This document shows, in pieces, positions 58,283-64,000 of a stretch of DNA of 64,000 bases (its first letter is position 1; the number at the start of each line of letters is the position of its first letter). The stretch comes from CADCVT01 sp036389155 (GTDB lineage: Bacteria > Actinomycetota > Thermoleophilia > Solirubrobacterales > Solirubrobacteraceae). The stretch lies in NCBI GenBank assembly GCA_036389155.1, contig DASVQN010000020.1, positions 1 to 64,000 on the forward strand, given 5' to 3'. The notes under the pieces are model-generated. The model did not search any database, was not told the origin of the DNA, and was given only the letters and a program-made list of their open reading frames with translations. A program made the translations under genes and the position numbers.

Positions 58283-59154
58283 GCGTCGTCGAGAGCCCGG
58301 CCGAGATCGTCGAGCGGCTCGCGGGCGTCGACTACCTCGCCGACGAGGGCCTCGCGACCGCGCTGTTCCTCGCGCTGCGCCTCCCGCAGCCGCTGCTGCT
58401 CGAGGGCGAGGCCGGGGTCGGCAAGACGGAGGCCGCGAAGGCGCTGGCGACCGCGCTCGACACCCCGCTCATCCGCCTGCAGTGCTACGAGGGCATCGAC
58501 GTCTCCGAGGCCCTCTACGAGTGGAACTACCCGCGCCAGCTGCTGCGGATCCGGCTCGCCGAGGCGCAGGGCGCGGACATCGCCGAGGAGGACCTCTTCG
58601 GTGAGCACTACCTCATCCGCCGCCCGCTGCTGCAGGCCATCGAGCACCCCGGGCCGATGCCGGCGGTGCTGCTGATCGACGAGCTCGACCGCGCCGACCA
58701 CGACTTCGAGGCCTTCCTCCTCGAGCTGCTCGCCGAGGCGGCGGTCACCGTCCCGGAGGTCGGGACGATCAGGGCGACGCACCCGCCCGCCGTGATCCTC
58801 ACCTCCAACCGCACGCGCGACCTGCACGACGCGCTGAAGCGCCGCTGCCTCTACCACTGGATCGACTACCCGTCGCCGGAGCGCGAGGTCGAGATCGTCC
58901 GCCGGCGCGTGCCGGGCGCCCCGCGCGAGCTGGCCGAGGACGTCGCCGGCGCGGTGGCGAAGCTGCGCGCGGCGGACGTCCAGAAGCCGCCCGGCATCGC
59001 CGAGGCGATCGACTGGGTCGCGGCGCTGCGCCTCCTCGGCGCCGAGCGGCTCGACGCGGACAGCGCCGACCGCACGCTCGGAGCGGCGCTGAAGTACCGC
59101 GAGGACCAGGAGGCCGTGCGCGCGGAGGGGCTCGGGAGGCTCGCGCGTGGCTGA
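58279..59154 (+). CDS. coxD: MoxR-type AAA+ ATPase of CO dehydrogenase maturation
   Basis: 291 residues. Walker A is 'LLLEGEAGVGKTEAAKALAT' and Walker B 'PAVLLIDELDRADHDFEAFL'; sensor 1 is 'AVILTSNRTRDLHDALKRRC'. CoxD is the MoxR-type chaperone needed to build the Cu-S-Mo centre in Oligotropha (Afipia) carboxidovorans. The ATG at 58279 overlaps the upstream stop; the end overlaps coxE by eight bases. Confidence 0.93.
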   Translation: MSVVESPAEIVERLAGVDYLADEGLATALFLALRLPQPLLLEGEAGVGKTEAAKALATALDTPLIRLQCYEGIDVSEALYEWNYPRQLLRIRLAEAQGADIAEEDLFGEHYLIRRPLLQAIEHPGPMPAVLLIDELDRADHDFEAFLLELLAEAAVTVPEVGTIRATHPPAVILTSNRTRDLHDALKRRCLYHWIDYPSPEREVEIVRRRVPGAPRELAEDVAGAVAKLRAADVQKPPGIAEAIDWVAALRLLGAERLDADSADRTLGAALKYREDQEAVRAEGLGRLARG

Positions 59155-60430
59155 CGCGCCGAGCGGCGCGGCTTCGCCCCCGAAGGGAGCGGCTTCTCCC
59201 CCGAAGGGAGCGGCTTCGCCCCGGAGGGGCGCTGCTTCGCCCTCCTTCGCGCGCGCGCTCGCGCGCGACGCTCCGCTCGCCGCCGTCGCGCTCGGCCGCG
59301 CGCTCCACGACGCGGGCCTTCCCGTCACGCCCGACCGCTCCGCGCGCTTCGCGTCCGCCGCCGAGCTCGCGCGGCCGGCCGACCGCGCGTCGCTGTACTG
59401 GACCGCGCGCGTCGCGTTCGTCTCCTCGAGCGAGCAGCTTCCCGCGTTCGACGCCGTGTTCGGCGCGGTCGTCGACGGCCTCGTCGACCCTGCCGACTCC
59501 CGCGGCCAGGCGGGGGAGGAGCCGGTCGAGGCGCGGCCGCGGCCGGCGTCCGCCGACGCAGCCGTGCAGGAGGGCGTGGCGCCCGACGTCGGCGGCGCGA
59601 CGCGGCCGAGCGGGGCGCCCGGCGAGGTGGGTGAGGGCGAGGAGACCGAACGCCCCGTCGCGTCGCTGGCCAGCGACGCCGAGCGCCTCGCGACGACCGA
59701 CCTCGGCGAGCTCGACCCCGCCGAGCTCGACGCACTCGCGGCGCTGCTGCGCCGGCTCGCCGTCGCGACCCCGCCGCGCCGCGGCCGGCGCGCCCGGATC
59801 GCCCGCCGCGGCGAGCGGCTCGACGTCCGCGCCACGCTGCGCCGCGCGCAGCGCACCGGCGGCGACCCGGTCCACCACGAGCGCCGCCGTCGCCGCGAGA
59901 AGGCGCGCCCGCTGGTCGCGCTGCTGGACGTCTCCGGCTCGATGGAGCCGTACGCCCGCGCGTACCTCCTGTTCCTCGAGGGCGCCGCTCGGGGCGCCCG
60001 CGCCGAGGCGTTCGTCTTCGCGACCCGCCTCACCCGCGTGACGAAGGCGCTCCGCGACGGCCGTCCTCACGAGGCGCTCGACCGCGCCGCCCGCGCCGCG
60101 CCGGACTGGTCGGGCGGCACGCGGATCGGAGAGGCGGTCCGCGCCTTCAACGACCGCTGGGGCCGCCGCGGGATGGCGCGCGACGCGGTCGTGGTCGTCG
60201 TCTCCGACGGGTGGGAGCGCGACGACCCCGCGCTGCTCGGCCGCGAGATGGAGCGGCTGCGCCGGCTGGCGTACCGGATCGTGTGGGTCAACCCGCGGGC
60301 CGCCGCGGCCGGCTTCCAGCCCATCGCGGGCGGGATGGCGGCCGCGCTCCCGCACGTGGACGAGCTGCTGAGCGGGCACACCGCGCGTGCCCTGGACGAC
60401 GTGGTCGAGGCGATAGGGAGGACGAGATGA
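59147..60430 (+). CDS. coxE: VWA-domain CO dehydrogenase maturation protein
   Basis: 427 residues, GTG start. The C-terminal von Willebrand A domain has the MIDAS motif 'LVALLDVSGSMEPYARAYLL' and 'VVVVVSDGWERDDPALLGRE'. MoxR ATPases work with VWA partners, here CoxD with CoxE, in copper insertion into the Mo site. The N-terminus has an unusual 21-bp/7-residue repeat ('GAASPPK', bases 59165-59242), and residues ~120-165 are acidic and low-complexity. The end overlaps coxG as ATGA. Confidence 0.92.
   Translation: MADAPSGAASPPKGAASPPKGAASPRRGAASPSFARALARDAPLAAVALGRALHDAGLPVTPDRSARFASAAELARPADRASLYWTARVAFVSSSEQLPAFDAVFGAVVDGLVDPADSRGQAGEEPVEARPRPASADAAVQEGVAPDVGGATRPSGAPGEVGEGEETERPVASLASDAERLATTDLGELDPAELDALAALLRRLAVATPPRRGRRARIARRGERLDVRATLRRAQRTGGDPVHHERRRRREKARPLVALLDVSGSMEPYARAYLLFLEGAARGARAEAFVFATRLTRVTKALRDGRPHEALDRAARAAPDWSGGTRIGEAVRAFNDRWGRRGMARDAVVVVVSDGWERDDPALLGREMERLRRLAYRIVWVNPRAAAAGFQPIAGGMAAALPHVDELLSGHTARALDDVVEAIGRTR
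59165..59242 (+). repeat. 21-bp tandem repeat at the coxE 5' end
   Basis: Three full units (59165, 59186, 59207) and a partial fourth (59228) encode G-A-A-S-P-x-[KR]. Units differ at a few bases, so it is an old but recognisable duplication. It extends the disordered N-terminus of CoxE and could vary in copy number between strains. Confidence 0.82.
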
Positions 60431-61134
60431 AGTTCGAGAACGCGTTCGAGGTCGACGCGCCCGTCGACAAGGTCTGGGCCACGGTCCTCGACGTCGAGAA
60501 GGTCGCGCCGACGGTGCCGGGCGCGAAGGTGCTCGAGCAGACGGCGGACAACGCCTACAAGGTCGGCATCAAGGTCAAGCTCGGCCCGATGTCGATGCAG
60601 TACAAGGCCGACATCGAGATCGTCGAGGCCGACGAGTCCTCCCACCGCGCGGTCATGAAGGCGCGGGCGAAGGAGTCGCGCGGTCAGGGCACCGCCGACG
60701 CCGACGTCGTCATGGAGCTGAGCGGCGACGCCGCCCACACGTCCGGCAAGATCGTCACCGAGGTCAAGGTGAGCGGCAAGGCGGCGTCGATGGGTCGCGG
60801 CGTGATGCAGGACGTCGCCGGCCGGATGGTCGGCACCTTCGCCGACAACCTGGCGTCGATGCTCGAGGGCGGCGAGCAGGCGGCGGCGTCGAGCAACGGC
60901 GACGCGCCGCCGGAGGCGCGGCCGGGCACGCCGGAGGGCGAGGGCCCGCGCGAGGGAACCGAGGACCCGAAGGAGCGCGTGGAGGCCAGCGCGGCGTCGG
61001 CGTCCGGCGGCGACGACGATGCCCTCGACCTCGGCTCGCTCGGCGGCGCGATGGCGCTCGAGCGCCTCAAGGACCCGCTCGTCCTCGGGCTGCTCCTCGT
61101 GGCGTTCCTCCTCGGCCGCCGGAGCGCGCGCTAG
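60427..61134 (+). CDS. coxG: CoxG-like SRPBCC protein with C-terminal membrane anchor
   Basis: 235 residues. Residues 1-150 are the CoxG SRPBCC fold ('MKFENAFEVDAPVDKVWATV', 'VAPTVPGAKVLEQTADNAYK', 'GRGVMQDVAGRMVGTFADNL'). A low-complexity acidic linker (~155-215) leads to a single hydrophobic helix at the very end ('DPLVLGLLLVAFLLGRRSAR'), i.e. a tail anchor. CoxG is thought to recruit CO dehydrogenase to the inner face of the membrane; recent work on CoxG proteins describes quinone transfer. Last gene of the operon; its stop overlaps that of the convergent mscL. Confidence 0.92.
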   Translation: MKFENAFEVDAPVDKVWATVLDVEKVAPTVPGAKVLEQTADNAYKVGIKVKLGPMSMQYKADIEIVEADESSHRAVMKARAKESRGQGTADADVVMELSGDAAHTSGKIVTEVKVSGKAASMGRGVMQDVAGRMVGTFADNLASMLEGGEQAAASSNGDAPPEARPGTPEGEGPREGTEDPKERVEASAASASGGDDDALDLGSLGGAMALERLKDPLVLGLLLVAFLLGRRSAR

Positions 61135-61538
61135 GCGGCGGCGACCTCGGCCGTGCAGAACGCGCACCGGCGCGCGGCCTTCGGGATGTCGCTCAGGCAC
61201 TCCGGGCACGCGTGCGTCGGCTGGTCGACCGGCGGCTCCGGCCGCAGCCGCGCCATGACCGCGTTCAGGGGCTTGACGACGAGGAAGAACACGACGGCCG
61301 CGACGATGACGAACGTCAGCAGCTTGTTGACGAGGTCGCCGTAGCGGAACTCCGACCCGTTGATCGTGAACGACAGGCCGGCGAAGTCGCTCTTGCCGCC
61401 CACCGCCGCGATCAGCGGCGTGATGAGGTCCTCGACGACGGCGTTGACGACCGCGCCGAACGCCGCGCCGATGATCACCGCCACGGCGAGGTCGACGACG
61501 TTGCCGCGCATCACGAAGTCCCGGAACTCCTTCAGCAC
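61131..61538 (-). CDS. mscL: large-conductance mechanosensitive channel with C-terminal zinc ribbon
   Basis: 135 residues. The MscL core is 'EFRDFVMRGNVVDLAVAVII' then 'GAAFGAVVNAVVEDLITPLI' (pore helix TM1), a periplasmic loop, and TM2 'LTFVIVAAVVFFLVVKPLNA'. It opens under membrane tension to release solutes. The cytoplasmic tail is not the usual helical bundle but two CxxC pairs ('HACPECLSDIPKAARRCAFC'), a zinc ribbon found in some actinobacterial MscL. Converges on coxG with a four-base overlap. Confidence 0.95.
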   Translation of the reverse strand: MLKEFRDFVMRGNVVDLAVAVIIGAAFGAVVNAVVEDLITPLIAAVGGKSDFAGLSFTINGSEFRYGDLVNKLLTFVIVAAVVFFLVVKPLNAVMARLRPEPPVDQPTHACPECLSDIPKAARRCAFCTAEVAAA

Positions 61539-61581
61539 GCGCCGGACGCTAGGCGCCGCCGCGGACGATTAGGCTCGCCGG

Positions 61582-62757
61582 ATGCCGCGCCGCGCCTTCC
61601 CCGGCCTCGTGACGATCGAGCACCGGATCGACGTCCCGCTGTGCCACGACGAGCCCGACGGCGACCGGATCTGGCTGTTCGCCCGCGAGGTGCGCGCCGC
61701 CCGCGCGGCGGACGAGGAGCGCCCGTACCTCCTCTTCCTGAACGGCGGCCCGGGGATGGCGTGCATGCGGCCGACGGGCGCGAGCGGCTGGCTCGGCGAG
61801 GCGCTGGGGGAGTTCCACGTCGTCCTGCTCGACCAGCGCGGCACCGGGCTGAGCACGCCGGCCGACGCGCAGACGCTGCCGCAGCGGGGCGACGCCGCCG
61901 CCCAGGCAGCCTACCTCGAGCACTTCCGCGCCGACAGCATCGTGCGCGACGCGGAGGTCGTGCGCGAGCGGCTGGGCTCGGGGCCGTGGAGCATCCTCGG
62001 GCAGAGCTACGGCGGGTTCTGCGCGACCACGTACCTGTCGTCCGCTCCCGAGGGGCTGCGGGAGGTGTTCGTCACCGGCGGCCTGCCTCCGGTGGGGCGC
62101 GGCGTCGACGAGGTCTACCGCGCCCTGATCGCGCGGCTCGTGCGCCGCCAGGAGCTCTACTTCGACCGCTACCCGGAGGATCGCGAGCGCTGGGCCGAGG
62201 TCCACGACCGCTGGCTGCGCACCGCCGCGCGCGACATCGGCATGTCGAGCGGACCGGAGCAGCTGCACTACCTGATCGAGCACGGCGCGGACTCGATGGC
62301 GTTCGCCGAGCACGCACGCCGCGAGGCGTCGCTGGCCGCCGCGCCGCTCTACGCCGTCCTGCACGAGGCGATCTACGCCGAGCACGAGGCGACGCGCTGG
62401 TCGGCCGAGCGGATGGTGGCCGAGCACGGCGGGCTCGTCCTGCCCGGGGAGATGATCTTCCCGTCGATGTTCGAGGACGACCCGGGGCTGCGGCCGCTCG
62501 CCGAGGTCGCGGAGATCCTCGCGGCGAAGGAGGACTGGCCCGCGCTGTACGACGTGGACCGGCTGCGCGCGAACGAGGTCCCGGTCGTCGCCGCCGTCTA
62601 CCTCGACGACATCTACGTCGACGCCACGTTCTCGGTCGAGACCGCGGAGCTCATCCGCGGTGCGCGCGCGTGGGTCACGAACGAGCACCAGCACAACGGC
62701 CTGCACGCCGGGGACGTGTTCTCGCGGCTGCTGGCGATGCGCCGCGGCGAGGCGTAG
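61582..62757 (+). CDS. alpha/beta hydrolase, proline iminopeptidase-like (S33)
   Basis: 391 residues. The oxyanion loop is 'LLFLNGGPGMACMRPTGASG', followed by 'VVLLDQRGTGLSTPADAQTL'; the nucleophile elbow is 'WSILGQSYGGFCATTYLSSA'. A large helical cap (~180-300) carries the Glu residues usually contacting the substrate amino group, and the late Asp/His are in 'VYLDDIYVDATFSVETAELI' and 'NEHQHNGLHAGDVF'. This is the S33 aminopeptidase plan, releasing N-terminal proline or similar residues. It diverges from mscL with a 43-base gap. Confidence 0.9.
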   Translation: MPRRAFPGLVTIEHRIDVPLCHDEPDGDRIWLFAREVRAARAADEERPYLLFLNGGPGMACMRPTGASGWLGEALGEFHVVLLDQRGTGLSTPADAQTLPQRGDAAAQAAYLEHFRADSIVRDAEVVRERLGSGPWSILGQSYGGFCATTYLSSAPEGLREVFVTGGLPPVGRGVDEVYRALIARLVRRQELYFDRYPEDRERWAEVHDRWLRTAARDIGMSSGPEQLHYLIEHGADSMAFAEHARREASLAAAPLYAVLHEAIYAEHEATRWSAERMVAEHGGLVLPGEMIFPSMFEDDPGLRPLAEVAEILAAKEDWPALYDVDRLRANEVPVVAAVYLDDIYVDATFSVETAELIRGARAWVTNEHQHNGLHAGDVFSRLLAMRRGEA

Positions 62758-62767
62758 GCCCGGCGCG

Positions 62768-63397
62768 CTATGCCGTCCGGCTGCCGTCGGCGCGCCGGCG
62801 CGCGCGCCGCAGCGCCTCCGCCGAGGCCCTCGCCCGCAGGCGCTCCTGCTCGGCGGGCACCGCCTCCAGCGCGCGGCGCGTCGCCAGGCCGAGCGCCCGC
62901 GCCCGCAGCCGCGCCCGCAGCCGCTCCTCGGCGCGCGGGGTGATCGAGCGCAGGCGCCGCTCCGCCGCCGCCCGCGCCGCGCGCCTTCCCTCCCGCCGCG
63001 CCTTCCGTTCAGCGCGCCGTTCGGCCTCGCGTACGGTCGCCCCGGAAGCACACGCGCGCCGGGCCGACCGCGCCGTCACGCGCACCGGCGAGTCGCCCGA
63101 CGCGGTCGCGCGCTCCACCACCCGGCCGCGGGCCGTCACGGTCACCTGCGCGACGCCCTCCTCGCCGATCGCCTCCTCGGTCACCTGCACGCGCACGGGC
63201 TGCACCGCACGCCCGCTCTCCTTCGCGTGCAGCACCGTCCGTGCCGTCGCGCGCACCTCCGGCGCGGCGCAGGCCTGCGGCCCGGAGGGCTCGGGCTCCG
63301 GCAGCCGCGCGTTCCCGCTCCGGCTCGCGGCGATGATCAGCACGCCGGCGAGGAGGGAGACCACGACCAGCAGCGCCCACATGGGGAAACCGCGCAT
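62768..63397 (-). CDS. membrane-anchored basic protein, unknown
   Basis: 209 residues. One N-terminal membrane helix ('MWALLVVVSLLAGVLIIAAS') anchors an extracytoplasmic part. Residues ~40-115 look like a small beta domain ('PVRVQVTEEAIGEEGVAQVT', 'VTARGRVVERATASGDSPVR'), and ~115-205 are very Arg/Ala-rich ('RRAERKARREGRRAARAAAE'), probably a long helix. Two cysteines ('QACAAP' and 'RRACAS') could pair. I recognise no family. It converges on the hydrolase with ten bases between. Confidence 0.62.
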   Translation of the reverse strand: MRGFPMWALLVVVSLLAGVLIIAASRSGNARLPEPEPSGPQACAAPEVRATARTVLHAKESGRAVQPVRVQVTEEAIGEEGVAQVTVTARGRVVERATASGDSPVRVTARSARRACASGATVREAERRAERKARREGRRAARAAAERRLRSITPRAEERLRARLRARALGLATRRALEAVPAEQERLRARASAEALRRARRRADGSRTA

Positions 63398-63416
63398 ACC
63401 GTCTTTTAACGAACGA

Positions 63417-63441
63417 GGGCGGTCCCTGTTCGGGACCGCCC
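63417..63441. other. perfect 10-bp-stem hairpin in the divergent region before cysK
   Basis: GGGCGGTCCC (63417-63426), loop TGTTC, GGGACCGCCC (63432-63441). It lies 19 bases from the start of the leftward membrane protein and 120 bases before cysK, between two divergent genes, where a terminator makes no sense. It may be an operator or leader structure. The remaining 120 bases before cysK show no recognised riboswitch. Confidence 0.5.
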
Positions 63442-63561
63442 CGTCCTGCTCCGTCCATCGGAAGCACGTTGCGCTCGGACCAGCAATTCCCGGGCGCGCA
63501 CGACGACAAACGGCGAATCGCGCGGGGCCGCGCGTCGCCGCCGATAGTCTCGCCGTCCGGA

Positions 63562-64000
63562 ATGGCCTCGATCCCGATCAACATTGCGGACCACGTCGGC
63601 CGCACGCCGATGATCCGCTTCACCAGGCTGCTGCCCGACGGGGTGGAGGCGGAGGTGTACGGGAAGCTCGAGGCGTTCAACCCGGGCGGCAGCGTCAAGG
63701 ACCGCATCGGCGTGGCGATGCTCGAGGCCGCCGAGCGCGACGGCCTCATCGAGCCCGGCCGCTCGACCATCGTCGAGGCGACGAGCGGCAACACCGGGAT
63801 CGCGCTGGCGTTCGTCTGCGCGGCGAAGGGCTACGACCTCGTGCTCACGCTCCCGCAGGGGATGAGCCGCGAGCGCGAGCGCCTGCTGCTCCTCTACGGC
63901 GCGCGCGTGGAGATCACCGAGTCGCTGGGCGGGATGAACGAGGCGGTCGACGCCGCCCGGGCGATGGCCAGCGACCCCGACGTCTTCCTTCCCGACCAGT
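63562..64000 (+). CDS. cysK: cysteine synthase / PLP-dependent beta-lyase family (partial)
   Basis: The first 146 codons, cut by the window end. Opening 'NIADHVGRTPMIRFTRLLPD' and the cofactor loop 'LEAFNPGGSVKDRIGVAMLE' with Lys46 as the PLP residue are CysK/CBS features; 'IVEATSGNTGIALAFVCAAK' binds the substrate carboxylate, and 'LTLPQGMSRERERLLLLYGA' continues the family pattern. It makes cysteine from O-acetylserine and sulfide. Cystathionine beta-synthase is the alternative and cannot be excluded without the C-terminus. Confidence 0.9.
   Translation, partial: MASIPINIADHVGRTPMIRFTRLLPDGVEAEVYGKLEAFNPGGSVKDRIGVAMLEAAERDGLIEPGRSTIVEATSGNTGIALAFVCAAKGYDLVLTLPQGMSRERERLLLLYGARVEITESLGGMNEAVDAARAMASDPDVFLPDQ

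Noticed and set aside
63442..63561. tRNA or SAM riboswitch before cysK
   Set aside because: No T-loop, anticodon arm or riboswitch core could be recognised by eye.

Overview
The window is very GC-rich, tightly packed chromosomal DNA from a high-GC actinobacterium. The most likely source is the class Thermoleophilia (Solirubrobacterales-like). I infer this from the infC-rpmI-rplT-trmH-pheST order, the argCJBD run, the large secreted repeat proteins ending in Arg/Lys-rich modules, an actinobacterial-type CO dehydrogenase cluster and frequent GTG/TTG (probably also CTG) starts. The genus is not determinable from the sequence alone. No rRNA, tRNA, CRISPR array, phage or transposase gene was found. 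No stretch over 300 bases is empty: the longest apparent gap, 13485-13863, holds a broken small gene.

Layout. (1) 1-9263, translation block: infC, then a 3.4-kb secreted Calx-beta protein gene on the opposite strand splitting the operon, then rpmI-rplT-trmH, a strong terminator-like hairpin, and pheS-pheT. (2) 9256-16610, arginine synthesis: argC-argJ-argB-argD (overlapping, with a 10-codon micro-ORF between argJ and argB). A TetR cassette (small gene, tetR with a 22-bp palindrome, a nonsense-interrupted HIT-like gene) interrupts, then argG and a GNAT. (3) 16645-31916: a 1188-residue coiled-coil/SCP2-like protein, dnaE, two large secreted proteins, msrB, a PLP decarboxylase, a secreted SGNH-like protein and a methyltransferase. 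(4) 31913-36708, small regulators and enzymes: endonuclease IV, an HDOD-LuxR fusion, GNAT, Rrf2, two small proteins, AraC and a VOC protein. (5) 36765-46708: two tandem giant LuxR/ATPase regulators flanked by an MMPL exporter, a four-gene small-protein operon and an 80-residue protein. These three targets share a 25-bp element placed 29-30 bases before each start codon. (6) 46705-53205: a secreted propeller protein, histidine phosphatase, ABM monooxygenase, an unusual CysS, XdhC and LysR. (7) 53201-61134: a complete translationally coupled form I aerobic CO dehydrogenase operon (coxM-S-L, coxF-like XdhC, MocA-like, coxD, coxE, coxG) diverging from lysR. (8) 61131-64000: mscL, an alpha/beta hydrolase, a membrane-anchored basic protein and the 5' part of cysK.

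How the parts work together. The cox cluster would let the cell oxidise trace CO, with CoxMSL as the enzyme, XdhC/MocA-like/CoxD/E/G proteins as the cofactor and maturation machinery, and LysR as the probable regulator. The paired LuxR ATPases probably control the exporter and the adjoining small-protein operon through the shared element. That regulon is the strongest candidate here for an undescribed system.
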